Below, piece by piece: positions 35,884 through 49,184 of a stretch of 64,000 bases of DNA. The stretch lies in assembly GCA_014871385.1 (NCBI GenBank), contig CM026426.1, positions 15,224,517-15,288,516 on the forward strand, given 5' to 3'. The stretch's first letter is position 1, and each line of letters opens with the position of its first letter. The position numbers and the translations under genes are program-made. The notes beneath the pieces were generated by a model. It did no database searches and was not told where the DNA came from. It worked only from the letters and a program-made list of their open reading frames with translations. The DNA is from Ceratodon purpureus (lineage: Eukaryota > Streptophyta > Bryopsida > Pseudoditrichales > Ditrichaceae).

Positions 35884-37557
35884 GTTGGGTTGTCGCTTAG
35901 CGTGACTTCTGGTTGTTATCCCTGTCACGTTGTAGACACCTTGTGTACGTCCTTTGACCTATTGTTATATGTTGGGGTGGCATGGGCACAGGTGAGGCGT
36001 GACTTCCTAAGATTGGAGCTTTGCGCTACAACTAAGGCAGCTTTTTTTTTTTTCTTTTTTTTTTTCTTGTTCCTATTTGCTATTGATGATGATTTCTCTA
36101 ATTCTTAGTTTTGAGAAATATTTTTTCTGTTTTATCCATTTAAGCTTTCTGAGTACATGTTTATCATGACTCAAATGATATGGGTTTTTGAATTGAATTT
36201 TCTACTTAAGTTTTGACATGTTGAATTCTTACATGACAATATCATAGGTGAAGAAAATGCCGTGATCTGGGGTGTAAAGACTGAAACAACTGTCTATCTC
36301 TCTCTCTCTCTAGTTGGTGTTTGTATGTGTAAATGTCTTGGAGATTGCATTGTTGAGGTTGGGGAGCTTCCTGATGTCTGTGAGTAGTTGGATGTAATCT
36401 CATTTGCCTATTTTCCAAGCCTTAATTATTTAGTTAGTCGACACTTACTTATTCTAGACTTTGCATTTTATCTTCTAGAATTGTTTTTTTCCATAGCTTT
36501 GGCAGCTGTGGAATTTGTATTTTTACTTTATTGAAATAATTCCAATAAAACTAGGTTTGTTCACTGGAAAGACTATTGACAGGTTATTTGTTAGGTTGTC
36601 AACATTAATTCTAAGTTATCCTATGGAAAAATAATGAAGGTTTTCTTATATTTCCTACAAACACCAAGTCATGAACTCATTATATAAAGTTGAGAACTTA
36701 TCTCTTTCAATGCAGTTGCCAAATTGGCATCTTCAACTAGTCAAACGCTCCTTTGCTCCATTAATAATTCTCCATCCATTTCTTCTCTGCCTGCAAATTG
36801 TACGTTGCTTCTCCAATGGGCAATAGTTTATAAATATGCTTCTATTCACTACAATGACACTTCTCTCTTAAAAATAGTAAATAATATTTGCATGATTGCA
36901 TGGAGCTGAGCGGCAGAGGCAACGGAGCGCGATGAACTCGCGAGATGTTTCTCACTCAATTGCTTGCTGAAATGCAGCGGCACTCATTGTGTTCTCTTCG
37001 GATACGTGTTCCTAATTGTTAGCTTCGCTAATCTCGTGTTAGTAGGCTATTTAGTGCACGTTTCCTATTTTACTTTCCCCTCCCAATATTAGGGTTTCGT
37101 CCTCTGCCAGTTTTATCTCCTTTTCCACGCTTCTCTGATGTTCGGTTGACTTGTTTCTCCACGGAATCGTCATACCGTGACGCCCTCACACGAGGGACGT
37201 CAGAACCAGAACTCGTTCCATAGAGGGCACCACCAGGCCATCGCCATGTCCCTCCGTACAGAGTCATTAGCACTGAAATATCCCTTGCCTGTCTGTTGCT
37301 GTGCTACAGGATCGGAGACGCAGGGCCTCACGACCCATATCAAGCTACAGCCGATGAATAGCTCCCATCCGGTTTCTCCAGGAATTATCATGGCCTTTTG
37401 ATGCGGTTTCTGACGGCGGGACCCGAGCTGGATCAGGAGGTGATTCTTAGGGGAGCTTCGGCTCTCAAAGAAACGACAATAATAGCCAGCTTTGTGGGTT
37501 ATGAAGATACCGCAGAGCTCTGTTGCAAATTGGCTACAATCCTTGAACCACACTTTA
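35884..37557. other. No recognised gene
   Basis: Contains a long T tract near 36,045-36,066 and short frames only. No domain was recognised. Confidence 0.4.
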
Positions 37558-37821
37558 GAGCATCCCCAGTGAGCTGTAAACCTGTAAGCCTGTAATTATG
37601 AGAACGTCGTTCTCCCAAACCTGAGTGCCTTTCCGAAGCAAAACATTCCAAAACCGTTTACAGATTTACAGGTTTGCCCCAAAAAACCTTCCAAAATGAG
37701 GTTTCGACCTGTAAATTACAGACTTACAAGCTCGAATACAGGCTTGGCCTGAACCGCAATTCACGTCTTTCTACATCTTTCCAATTACAGGTTTACAGTT
37801 CAGGCCTCACTGGGGATGCTC
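37558..37821. mobile_element. Tourist-like MITE (PIF/Harbinger type), TTA target duplication
   Basis: The element starts GAGCATCCCCAGTGAG and ends with its complement CTCACTGGGGATGCTC, with TTA directly on both sides (37555-37557, 37822-37824). It is 264 bp and noncoding. Inside, further inverted words (CTGTAAACCTGTAA) extend the arms. GAGCATC-type ends with TTA duplications are common among plant PIF/Harbinger-derived MITEs. Confidence 0.88.
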
Positions 37822-37861
37822 TTAGGATTTAATGGAGTTACTCTGAGGATGACGTTGGGAG

Positions 37862-38949
37862 GGGGTTTCTAATTTTATCAACCAACTGCGTTTCTACTAC
37901 CCGGAAGGTAATCACAACGACCCCACACTCTACACCATGGGCCAATGCATATACCGGGAATGGATCCCGCACTTTAACCCAGATTATCCTTCTCTTTTGT
38001 TAGTCCAAGTCTGGATCAACCTCGTCAAACTGCCCCTAGAGTTCAAGCCAGTGGAGGGTCTAATCACAGCCTCCATTGGCCCGGTGTACCAAGCCAACCT
38101 ACATAACAAATTGTTACGTGATCCGAGGTTCTGTGTTGGTTTAGATTTAAGGGCAGCATGGCCTTCAATAGTGGAGTTTCTAGGACTTGACAGAGTTCTC
38201 AAGACCATTCTCATTAACTATGAGAATGCCCCGGTGAGATGCCGTTTCTGCCACTCACTCAGATACAAGGTCGCCGATTGCAGTGAGCTGAAATCCAACG
38301 GCGCCCCCCATGGTGGGTGATCTCAACCTCCTAGTCACAGAAATAGTCCAACTGGGGCTATTGTGGGTTTTTCACTGTAGCCCAATGTCAGAGCATGTAT
38401 CGGCCCAGACACTCACCCACCCAACGTCAACAAGGCTCCACCGGATGACGGTTTCACCCTTGTCCAAGGCCGGAGGTAGAAGAAACCTCCGATGCCCCCA
38501 GTCCCCGCTAAATCTCAGGCTTCTCCTAGTGTTGTAGCACCCAAGATCACACCAGCACCGCAGATTGTCCAAGAGCCTCCACCAATCTTTACCTCAGAGC
38601 ATGTCCTTGGTATGCTCTCCACCAACCCGGAGCAAGCAGACCGCATGCCCATGACTTGGTCGCCATGGCGTTATGGAAGGTACCCGGCTCCAAGCGGAAC
38701 GCTGAGAATGTATTTCAAACGAACTCCCCTGTGGATAGCAACGCCACTTCCAAGCGCCAGATTCTGTCTTTAGATGACAGCCTCAGATGCTCCCAGCTGT
38801 CCCTGGACGACGTCACCGGAGCAGCATGTGTCCTCCTCGACAAGCCTCTAGCAGAGGCATTCAAAAAGATAGATGAGATTCGGAAAAGGCTCAGCGCAGG
38901 AAACCGTAATGATCCTTCGAACCTCAGCCTTGATAGATACTCAACCTAG
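37862..38949 (+). pseudogene. LINE ORF1-like (DUF4283 and zinc knuckle) relic
   Basis: The frame 37937-38320 carries WIPHFNPDYPSLLLVQVWI, LVKLPLEF, DPRFCVGLDLRAAWP and then the knuckle CRFCHSLRYKVADC. This is the pattern of the gag-like ORF1 of plant L1-type elements. Two further frames downstream (38492-38773, 38656-38949) may be its shifted C-terminal part. No endonuclease or reverse transcriptase follows, so only a fragment remains. The TTA-flanked MITE lies just upstream. Confidence 0.6.
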
Positions 38950-39736
38950 TCTCTAGAGACTCTCCAAAGGAGAGAGATCAGCGAAGATGCTTCTTCCAAT
39001 CCTGTTGTTGGCCGGAGAAGGCTAAATCCCCTGTAGTGAGCTTAGCTGGCACGGCACGCGCGGCCGCGGCGGCCGCGGTTTTCCCCCTCGCCGTCGCCGC
39101 CGCGGTAACATGGTAAATTCAGGACACGGTAACTTCCCCAACGCCCAGAACACTGGCCAATGTCACAGCAAACTCCCGCCGAGACACTGGGCCACACATA
39201 CCATACATCCCATCGCATGCCATGCCATGGCCATGGCCATGGCCATGACCCATAGTGACACAGCCGCCCACTTTGAAGGGTACTCTAATTATTGCGCAGT
39301 GTTTTGGTCTGCGTATTTAGGGTTCATTGTGGACATTTGTTTAGGGTTTAGGGATGTAGGAAATGGCTGTCTGTTTGATGCAGCAGTGTCTACAGCGTGG
39401 TCTCCTGCTTCTATCGTGTTTGAAACTACAACTATTGACGCCACTGTCGCTAAACCCTAAAACCTGACTAGCATCCGTTTCTTAGATTTGATAATGTGAT
39501 GCGGTACCGTTCCTGGCTATCGAATCGTCCTCAGGGTAGCCGCGCGACAATATTTTAGCATGCCGCTGTCAAGATTGACGTGTATTCCTCGGTATTTCCG
39601 TGTCAATATGCACGTCGGTGCGATATGCACCAACTAGGTTTAGGGGGTCGCGGTTGTGACATTCTCGGACAGCCGTAGAGGAGGCCGCGATGAATGGGTC
39701 CGCGCGATCGAGAAGCTGCCGTGAGTAATTGTCTTT
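38950..39736. other. No recognised gene; short GC-rich patch
   Basis: A GC-rich stretch at about 39,056-39,105 (CGCGGCCGCGGCGGCCGCGG) is followed by repeated CCATGG words near 39,222. It lies just upstream of the MULE-type pseudogene and might include its promoter, but no element is clear. Confidence 0.4.
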
Positions 39737-42700
39737 ATGGCGATGCCGAAGAGTATGACCTCGCCAACGCCCGCAGCTGATTCCCAGTCTGCCGAAGCTG
39801 TTGGTGTACAGAATCCCGAGAAGCACAGGTTGTCGGAGGTCGATGTTCAGATCCTTGCAAACATCGAGAGGTCGGTTCAAAATCCACCGCTGGGTCCATT
39901 TGGGACACGAGATCTTACATGGACCCCGGAATTCAGAGCACGCCGTGGGAAGCATGGTCGGGATTGTGTCGTTCAGCAATGTTACATCCCTGCAACACGT
40001 ATACAGGATTTCATTGATGGAGTTCAAAGTTGGAAAGAGGGGACCCAATGCGTGTTTCGAGAGACCAAGGAAAATCATAAGCGGGCGGAGGATGCGAAGG
40101 AGGGGCCGCGAACTCCTCTCGACTTTGCAAGGTTGTTCTCATTCCACATCACTGATTCCTGGGTTTAGAGTTCCCTCATCTAGTGTCACAGACTAATGTG
40201 CTTCCTTTCCATGTAGATGGCACTGCGAATATGGTCCCGAAGATTACTCTGGATTAGTGAAAACTATATCCACGGATCTTCTACCTAGAGCACGGAAGAA
40301 GTTGACTATTGTGAAGGTCACCTCAGCAACTGAGGAAGGCCTTGCCAAGAAGTCACCTGCCAAGCGACAACCCAAGAGGAAGGCGCCACGGAAGTTCAAG
40401 CCTAAGCCCAGTGTCCCGCTTGATCTGAATGCAATCCCTGAAGAAGAAGAGGAGGATGAAATACCGGTAAAACCAACAAGGAAGCGGGCCCTGAGGAAGA
40501 AAATTGCATCGACAGGAAACGGAGGACAGTGTTCCGAATACTCCACTTCTATCAACGCCGTGCATCTCGCTGTTGTGTCCCACGTATCTACCGCGCTCCT
40601 TGACCAATCCATGTGCAATACGCTAGGGTCTTCGAAAGATGCCGGGGACGTCGTAGATCTTGCGGCCCCTTACGACCTCCCTGCAGATGTCGCCCACGTT
40701 CCAGGGCGTATGACCACGGGGTGTCACGGAAACCCAACGAAACCAATACGCAAGAGGAGTCCCCGTAAAAAGACCGTAGACAGCATACTTCCCAGTCAGT
40801 GTTCCAGTGTTTCAGTTGCTGAAAAGGACGGTGTTCTACTCCCCACGAAGGTCCCCCGGTTAAGGTCTCCAAGGAAGAAGAAGCTTGATGTCACAGATGA
40901 CGTCTCCAATCCACATTCCGGAGTCCAGAGCGATGCCCCTGCATGTGCCGATCTTTCTCCGAGTAAGAGGCCAACGCTGCTAGAGCCGCAGCCAAAGGTG
41001 GTCCGACAACGTGCCCCTTGGAGGAAGGTTCCCATACATTGTCACAGCAACGACGGTTCCGAGGCGGGGGATTGTATCCTCAATTTAGAAACTGACTCAG
41101 TGGACCATTCCCAGATCACTGTCGAGGAATCAGTAGTGAAAGCACCCCGGAAGCGTGCCCCAAAGAAGAAGCCGCTGCCTAACCTCAATGCAACACTATC
41201 TGTTCCTTCGTCCCCCAAGAAGACTACAAGGCGGAAGTATGTGAAGAAAACCATAGGGAAGGTTAGTTCACCGAAAAAAGGGGTTTCTGTGTTCCAGGGG
41301 CTAGGCACACTCCTCACTGCTCTCTGTGCGTCTATAGAAGGGCAGCCACACAGCGACAGTAGTGTGGCTGCGGGTACACACTCTACGAACGCAGGAGCCG
41401 ATTCCGTGAACGTGGACGACGGAAGTCTCAGGTCGAGTGACCGAATGGGGGAAGTGGACAACGTAGGGGCTCTACAACCTCTACGACTTGCATGTCCGTT
41501 CCGTTGCCGGAAACTGTACATGGCAGTGTCACGACAACTACGACGGGCGACGTCGAAGTATCCACGTGTTTTGTTTCCGAGGAGGTTGAGAAAAGCAATG
41601 CGACTGCTGCGATAGACCATAACCTTATACCTCATGACCCGCGCCAGAACCCCAACCAAGGCGCCAAGGGAGGAAAAGCCAAAACCAAGAAAAAGGACCC
41701 AAAGGACGTTAAACCCACAGATTCCAGGAAGAAGTGGGGAATGTCGATCAAGAGAGGCTGTCTTGCACGGTTTACTGTGAAGGTTCTTTTGCATGCACCT
41801 CACATAGCTGAAGTGTGCGTCATAGAGGCTCAGCATGTGAACAAAGACGGGGTGGTTGTGCATGGCGGTATGAAGTTCGGTGATCGTGGTTGCTTCGCCG
41901 CGCGCCTGTCTCCGACAATTAGGATATTCGTTGACGACTGCCTGCATGAGGGCTACACGGTTCACCAGATCATGAAGAAGCATATGAAGTTCCTGCGCAA
42001 GTGGGAGGCGGATGGTGGGGTCATAACTCGGGACTTGTTGTTAACACCAAAGGATGTTCGGAATATTGCCCGGAAGCATGCGAAGGAAACTTACATGTTA
42101 CACCCGAATGACGCACAGAGTGTGCGTATGTGGGTTCAGAGAAATCCAGATAAGGTTTTTCATTACACCGAAACTAATCAAACCAGCCCCGTGCAAGTTG
42201 AGGGTCAGCTAAACGGTGAGAATATTCCCTTCACGATTGGGATACAAACAAGTTGGCAAAGGAAGATGATGGCCATGGACATGGTGGAGGTATTTCAATT
42301 GACGCTACGTTTGGGACCAACAATAAAAAGGTATTTCCATACTCTGTAACATTGTTGTATACAGTAGTACCTAATGTTACATTGACAGCATTATCTTGTG
42401 ACACTGTAAAACGTTCAGATCGTGACATACAGAATGCATGTGCAGTTCCCCCTATACACCCTGATGGTGTTCGACGAATGGCATCAAGGCATCCCCGTCG
42501 CGTGGGTTCTGACATCGCGTTGCGCTGAACCGGACTTGACACCATGGATGGGATTGCTAAACGATCGGATGAAACAAGAATGTCCTGACTGGAGGCCATC
42601 TGCGTTCATTGTGGACTGTGCTCAGGGAGAAATTAACGCCATCACGTATGTCCTACACCTTTTTTGTATATGATTCCGGCTAGGATTACTGTTACGTTGA

Positions 42701-43955
42701 CCCAATACTACATGCCTGCGTCGTGACATGAGACGATTCTGTAACACTGACTCTTATATTGTGTACGCAATTTCTTTGGCTGGCACAGGGAGGTCTGGCC
42801 GAGAATTCCCATCTTCCTATGTCTGTGGCATGTTAGACGTGCATGGCAGAAGCATTCTTGTTATAAGATTAACGATACAACGCGGAGGGCTGAAGTGCTG
42901 CGAGAGTTGGGGCTCATGATGTACGACCGAACCTCACCCTCGGGGCCTGCTTCTGAAACGTGGGCAAAGGATAAACTCGAAGCTTTGAGTAAAAAATATC
43001 CAAGGGAGAAAGACTTCTAGGATTACATGAAGACTCAGTGGCTAAACAAGACTCACATGTGGGTAGTAGGATACCGTAACCTGCCTTATGCTGGACAAGA
43101 TGCGGCTATCAAAGGTTATCATGGCTTCCTTAAAGCAGTTTTAAAGTCTGAGAGGAGTCGCATGGTTGGGAGACGTGTTGACTGGAGCATTACCTGTCTC
43201 ACTCAAGATGTCCATGACCATTTCTCGTATAAAGGCTTGCGTAAGGAAAGCGGGTTCGTTGATAATAAAAAATGCAGGACTTTGCTGTCCAAGCGATCGT
43301 AAAGGCACGCTTAATTCCGGATGAAGATGTGTCCCTTAATCAGTCACCGGGAGATTGTGCGCTTGTCACATCAACCTCAGATCGTGATGTTCGATACGTG
43401 GTTCATAACCCAGGGGAGGAATGGGCTGGTTGCAGTTGCGCATGGGCATCACGGGGCAATATTTGTAAGCACTTGGTGAAGGTTTTGTTAATGATTCAGC
43501 CATAAATTGCAGAGGGCACAATTGCGAGGTTCTGTGGCAGACAGGTCGGGAATGTCCAAGGAGGTATGCGCCACGTTCTGGATCCATCCGTGGTCAGTGA
43601 CCATACAGACTGTTTTCCGTCCCCGGCTGCCACGCCGATTGCAACTCCTGCCAAAAAATCCGTAGCGGTAAAGGACATGGCCATTACCTTCCGGCAGTTG
43701 GTGGTTGATCTGACTCAAGACGTTTCAGGAGACCCCGTTCTTATGGACCACCTTGTTGCGGAGCTCAACCAGGTTCTAGGACGGATTCGTTCGTTGAAGG
43801 GAGAAATTCGCACCGGAACACTGCATCCTTTGGTAGAAACACCAGTGTTACAAACAGTTGGCGATGGAAGAGGTTTCAGTTTGGTAAGGGACATGGATTT
43901 CTTAGAGCGGGGAGGAAAGAGAGTTTCAAGACGTTTGAGAATGTCCGGATGCTAG
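39737..43955 (+). pseudogene. MULE transposase with SWIM zinc finger, broken
   Basis: Exon 1 (39737-40131) joins exon 2 (from 40217) in frame as ...FARWHCEYGPEDY. A long basic linker follows, with repeats of the type RKRAPRKK and SPRKKKLD. The transposase core reads GGGISIDATFGTNNKK (to 42330), then after an intron FPLYTLMVFDEWHQGIPVAW and FIVDCAQGEINAI (42446-42645). After another intron (exon from 42789) it reads IPIFLCLWHVRRAWQKH. The C-terminus has a SWIM finger: CSCAWASRGNICKH. First and second catalytic Asp are visible (DATF, VDCAQ). Frameshifts occur near 41,490, 42,250 and 43,270; stops are TAG at 43018-43020 and TAA at 43503-43505. Mutator-like transposases cut and paste DNA elements; this copy is dead. 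No matching long MULE termini were recognised around it. Confidence 0.85.
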
Positions 43956-46560
43956 TGGAATGTTAGCGGAGGTACTGTCGCGACATGCACGATACTTCCG
44001 GAATGTCAACATGGGATTAATTTTAACCTGGATCAGGGGTGCCGTATGTGACACTGCTCTGTGACATTACGTACCCTAACAGGGTATCGAATTTCTGGGG
44101 AAGCCTCAATCGTTCCAGCAACAACTATATAAGGTCTTGCTCACGATATAGAGTATATGGGTGACTTATAGACTCGTCAGTGTGTCGTGATGGATGATGA
44201 TAGTGTAGTAGATCTTGAGAGAGAGGTTGAGGAGTTCCTCCTAATCTGGAGTTCCTCTACACCAGACGAGAGTGTACCACTGGATGCAGGTACTCCACGT
44301 ATCGCGCATGGCGGTGTTTCTTCTAACGAGATCGCAGACATGGTGCGGCGGTTTCCTTCTGACGATGGTCACACACGGACGGACCAACGTCTTGGACGAT
44401 GTCACTGTCGTCGAGAAGCACGACAGCGCGAGACTGCGAGAGAGACTCACCCTTATAGGGTCAGTGACCATGGTCTCGCTCGTCTGTGTCCCTCTCTATT
44501 GACCGTTGGTTCCTATGCGGCGGAATTGAAGGCGACATGGCCTGCGAGATACTGGAAATTGAAAGAAAGTATGGACAGGATTTGGAAACGCCCATAGACT
44601 GGGTACACCTAATCATCTTGTATCACATTTTATCAGTACAAGTAATAAATGGCATCCTTTTTGGTTCATCCCATTGTGGTGTACTATGTCCAGACTCCAC
44701 AATGTACCGTGCATGTGAATGTATATCCAGTGTCACGGACTGATCGAGAAACTGTCATATGATTCTACAGTTTCTTTAAGTGGTGACTGGAAAACAGTAT
44801 GAGTGAAACAACATTGTAAAATATATATGGCGTGTCAGAAACCGCAGGCAAGTTTCTGCATCGACGGCTGCTGTGCAATTGGGTTCACTAGAATGCTAGT
44901 GAATGTGACACAGCCACTTCTGTGACACAGCCACTTCTGTGACACGAAGTCAGTGCCTCCGACACAGTCAGTGACACTGTAGATGGAGTGTTACAAGAAG
45001 GGATTCCATCCTACTATCAGTTCTTTCTGTCGTACGGAATTAGGTTCCTTCATGTTCACGCCAGACACCGCTTTCACATAAGTACTGCTGGGTTTCCTGA
45101 CTCGTCCTTTCTTTCACGCGGTCTTACTCCGTTGATCTGCAATGGAGACACCTGATGACCAGCCTTCGTTGTCCCCTTCGTTGCGAGTAATCTCATTGTC
45201 ACTGTTATTGTTTCCATGTGTGTTAGGTTGGACGTTCCTTGCCATGAAGATCACAGCGTGGGTTCTACAGTTTTTTGAGCGCGGTCATTCCGAGGAAGTG
45301 TCATCTGTCAGTGCAAAGGTCTGTGCGGGCGGAGATGACCCACGATGCGTTCAGTGTCACCTGTGAACATCGGGTTGTGTCCGGGCCGTGAATCTTCCAG
45401 AGCGGCTTTGGATTACGACGACCGCTCAGATGGCGTGGGTGGAGATGAAGACTGGGACAACGCGGTGAAAAACAGTCTGTAGGAGGAGTTCTACGGGGTC
45501 ATGGGCGAGGAGGAACTCGACAACTTGAGTAACTACAGTCCTCGGTAGGATTCAGTGGTTGTTCAGCAGTGATGCAGGAGACGTTGTGCACTTTTTGAGG
45601 GAAAGAAACATGCTCACGGTGTGTAGAGGTCTCATAGAAGTTTTTAAGTGTAGACACATCAGTCGACGCCGGTTAGGAAATTGTGACCCACCATGTATGC
45701 GAGTATATAAAACCGTAGTAATTTTCTTAGAAGAATGTAACGGGGGATGAATTGTCTAAAGAGAGTTTGTAGAGGAAGCCACGAATGCAATGTTATGAGA
45801 AGTGGATAGTGGACAAAGACGGATCAGTGCTCCTGGATTGTAAACTACTTATCTTGAAACATTCAATACATTCTCCATGTAATGCATTTGAGTTGTGATT
45901 TTCGACTTTCAAATTTTTTTGGGGGAATACATACCCGGGCGATAATAATTATTGAAGTGATGCTTAGAGAAATGTATATAATGACTGTGCAATCGCTAAA
46001 ATTAATTACGAATATATAATAAAGGGGTGACATAGAAGAATGCATGAATGTCTTTGCAAGAATGATCGGAGAAAGTACAACGCAAATACATAGTGGATTT
46101 AAGCATGTTTCAGTATGATGACAATTGGAAGTGAGTCGTTAATTTTTAAAAGGTAGAGGCTTGTTGACCATTAAATTTATTAAAAGAAGGGGTACTGACA
46201 TGGTCATATTGGGATCATTAAATGAAGTTACTATACTACGGAAAAAAACTTCTAGGATAAATGTACAGGGAAGGGAAAATATGGTTAGTTTTAGCATGTA
46301 AAGTAAAGGTGTTTGTTAAAGTAAATATAATTATGGTGGACAATATAGGGACAACAAAGCGTGGGAGTGACGAATGAATTAATAACATTTCGCAAAAACT
46401 GAAGAGGAAAAAAGGTAAGTGAATAAGTTCAATAAATTAAACATTTAGAGAGAAAAATAAGGGGATATTTATTGGTATATTAGAGTTTAAAAAATACAAT
46501 ATAAAGCAATGCACAAAGTGATTAAGAACATAACATACTAATTGAAGACAATAATTAAAA
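43956..46560. other. Unclassified; two short plus-strand frames, one with a membrane segment
   Basis: Frame 44187-44597 starts with an acidic head (MDDDSVVDLEREVEEFLLI). Frame 45142-45366 has an N-terminal hydrophobic segment (ISLSLLLFPCVLGW). Neither is recognised. The layout of the second (short head, membrane segment, charged tail) loosely recalls the antisense gene in the copia element, but no hybrid-binding domain follows. Small repeats of CACAGCCACTTCTGTGA occur at about 44,910-44,945. From 45.8 kb on the DNA is AT-rich. Confidence 0.35.
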
Positions 46561-46599
46561 AAAAAAAAAAAAAACAGGAAAATGAAACGTATCGCAAGA

Positions 46600-47000
46600 G
46601 GTTGGAGGTCATATATGTTGACTAAGAGAAGGTTAACCCTCTGGTGATAAGGCAATGGACGAAGTAAATAAGAACACAGCATAATAATGTCAGACAAGAA
46701 ATGGAATAAAAAATTTCACAAAACAAAAAACTATGCGAATAAGTTGAAGGTCATATACGTTGGCTAAGAGAAGGTTAACCTTCTGGCGATATAAGGCAGT
46801 GGACGAACTAATTAAGAACATGGCATAATAATGGTAGGCAAGAAATAGAATAAAAGATTTCACAAAGCAAAAAATTATGCCAATAAGTTGAAGGTCATAT
46901 ACGTTGGCTAGGAGAAGGTTTAGGGTTTTGGCGATGCAAGTCAGTGGATGAAGTAATTAGGAGCACATCATAATAATGGAAGGCAATAAAGGGAAAAAAC
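46600..47000. repeat. Tandem repeat of about 142 bp, three copies
   Basis: Copies begin near 46,604, 46,747 and 46,891 with AGGTCATATAYGTTGRCTA and diverge gradually. They sit in AT-rich noncoding DNA. No function is evident. Confidence 0.75.
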
Positions 47001-48345
47001 AATAAAAAAAATATTCAACTCAAACATATAATAATAGGGAGAAAATCATATATGTTTGTTCATAGAAATTTATGAACGAAGACATAAGGAAGTAGAATCG
47101 TGGAACATTAAAGATTTCAATTACAATAAGGACAGATAAGGCCGTGGGAATATTTGTTATTTTAAAAACATATATTACATATTAAAAAATGATGTTGCTC
47201 AGTGAAGGGGACCAAGCTAAACGGGATAAATCTGTATCCTTCGCGCCATGTTCTATACCAGTGTCACGGTGGAATGACTACAGTACCACCATTACTTCGT
47301 GTTACAACTTTTACGTCATTTATTCTTCAAAAATACTCACACCTTAAACATCGTAAAAACAGAAACTCAGTTCAGAATGTTGTTATACAAAGGAACTGAG
47401 ACCCGGCAAAACTAGAGTGGCCTTCAGAAGTCGAACACATCAAGTTACGAACAAAATGGCATACGTGAGGACAAATGCAGGCTTTAAAACATTTGTAATG
47501 CAGTGGTAGAATGATACTACCGTAGTAGCGACAGTACATCATAAACACAATCTCGAGATTCAAGAATCCGAATCACACCCTCTGATAAATGATTCAAGCG
47601 CAATATTACAGTAAACATTACCCTAGAGTTCCGTTACTCTCCGACAATGTTAACACCATATTCATTAATTTGGGACAAAATGGTGACTTTGGGATTTAAA
47701 ACCCTAGTTTTTCGGGAGCCTCAACCATGAGCTAAATCCACACTTAAGTCAACAATGAGCTAAATTATCTCAATAATTGAGCTAAATAAATATTGTTCAT
47801 TGTGAGCTAATATATTTGCTTCCTAATATTGTTGATAATTGTAGGGACCATTGAGGAAATTGCCTTCTGTGATGTATGAGTAGGGTTATATTGATTCAGG
47901 AAAACTATGTGAGCCATGTAGGATATAATACATACGTTACATAAACAATTACACGACACATTAAAGTATGCATTTAGTCCACAACGAGCTAAAATTCAAC
48001 CAAACAAAGCAGTTTCTTCTAACATCATCGCATTATGCATCTAGTCCAATGGGAGCTAAAATTTAAACAAAAGAAAGCGGTATCGTCCAACATCAAGGCA
48101 TTATCATCATTTTTGAAAGGCAAATATATTGAACTGATACGACATAGTATCACATATTTATTGCATGACGTGGGAATAATGAAACATTGAAATAAATTAA
48201 GTGAAGTAATTGGCCACTGAAATTTCACACACGGGACTTCATCTCCTCTCTTGCCTTGAGTTCTTCCATGGCCTTCATGATCGCACCCCTCCGCGAAACT
48301 GTTCTCAGGTGGGATTCAGAAAAAAACAGAAGTCTTTGTCTGAAG
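47001..48345. other. AT-rich stretch with degenerate GAGCTAAA words
   Basis: No gene is recognised. Half-palindromes such as GAGCTAAAT appear near 47,730-47,815 and 47,990-48,060, apparently eroded relatives of the 21 bp palindrome found to the right. Confidence 0.5.
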
Positions 48346-49029
48346 TCAAAGAATTGGGTGCGCTAAAGAGTCTCTCATCTGCCTCTTCAAGGTCGCTAGA
48401 TCTGGGCCTGTAGAGGAACAGGAACGGGTTGGCTGAAATCTTGATAATCGAGGAGGTTTAGGGGCACCACTTGACATTGTCGGCATTGCGTGTTTCGAAA
48501 CACCACGATCTCGACCATGATGCTCAATAATTGGCGTAGGCAAAGAAATAATACTAACTAAGGATTTTGTTTCTACGACATGATCTTCACTAGTATTAAC
48601 AACAGGTTTAGGTAATGTCCTGACTACCGAAGGGTCACATTCTGACCCAAGGGCCCCATATAATTGCCTTTGAGGGGTCAATGCTGTCTGAAGCGTGGGA
48701 GAGGTAGAACGCTCTCGTCTCGGAGTGCATCTCCCAACCAACTTCAAAGGAGAAGGTGAGTTCACTACAAATCGACCCCCTCCACTGCTAGGAGGACTAT
48801 TCACAACATCTTGCTCCAAGTCCCCTCGTGAGAATTCAATAGCCGCAGAAGCAGCATCAGTTGCAGAGAACAATAAAAACGGTTTGGAGTACTCTTGACC
48901 TCCTAATGCTCTACCTTCGGATATGGAGCATGTACCGACCACCTCCCTACTTGAAAGTATGGATGGCGCTCCCAAAGAACGATTGTACCTGCAATCAAAG
49001 CCACCAGAAACGGAGTGTACTGGTCGAAC
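48346..49029 (-). CDS. Ser/Pro-rich exon, unknown function
   Basis: The exon opens after a good acceptor (CTTTTCTCCAG|GTTCGACC) and stays open to TAA at 48346. The roughly 227 residues are rich in Ser, Pro and Arg (SPPSSGGGRFVVNSPSPLKL, RRERSTSPTLQT). No domain is recognised. It may be the 3' exon of the HAD-like gene immediately upstream on the same strand or of the longer ParB/methyltransferase-like gene. A disordered tail is the most that can be said. Confidence 0.4.
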   Translation of the reverse strand, partial: VRPVHSVSGGFDCRYNRSLGAPSILSSREVVGTCSISEGRALGGQEYSKPFLLFSATDAASAAIEFSRGDLEQDVVNSPPSSGGGRFVVNSPSPLKLVGRCTPRRERSTSPTLQTALTPQRQLYGALGSECDPSVVRTLPKPVVNTSEDHVVETKSLVSIISLPTPIIEHHGRDRGVSKHAMPTMSSGAPKPPRLSRFQPTRSCSSTGPDLATLKRQMRDSLAHPIL

Positions 49030-49184
49030 CTGGAGAAAAGATACAAAAAAAAACATTTGGATCCATTAGATAAAAGATCGGAAATGACAATCAATATAAA
49101 TGGCAATTTAGGTGAAAGAACGTTCAAAAAAACATTTAAGAAAACATTTCACAAAGTTTAAGGAATACTTTTATAAAAACATGT

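Noticed and set aside
39569-40078. Minus-strand frame of 169 codons
   Set aside because: Shadow of exon 1 of the MULE transposase, which joins in frame to exon 2 on the plus strand.
40244-41983. Minus-strand frames of 124 and 313 codons opposite the MULE linker
   Set aside because: Complement of the basic Lys/Arg/Pro-rich linker; no motif of their own, while the plus strand carries the transposase domains.
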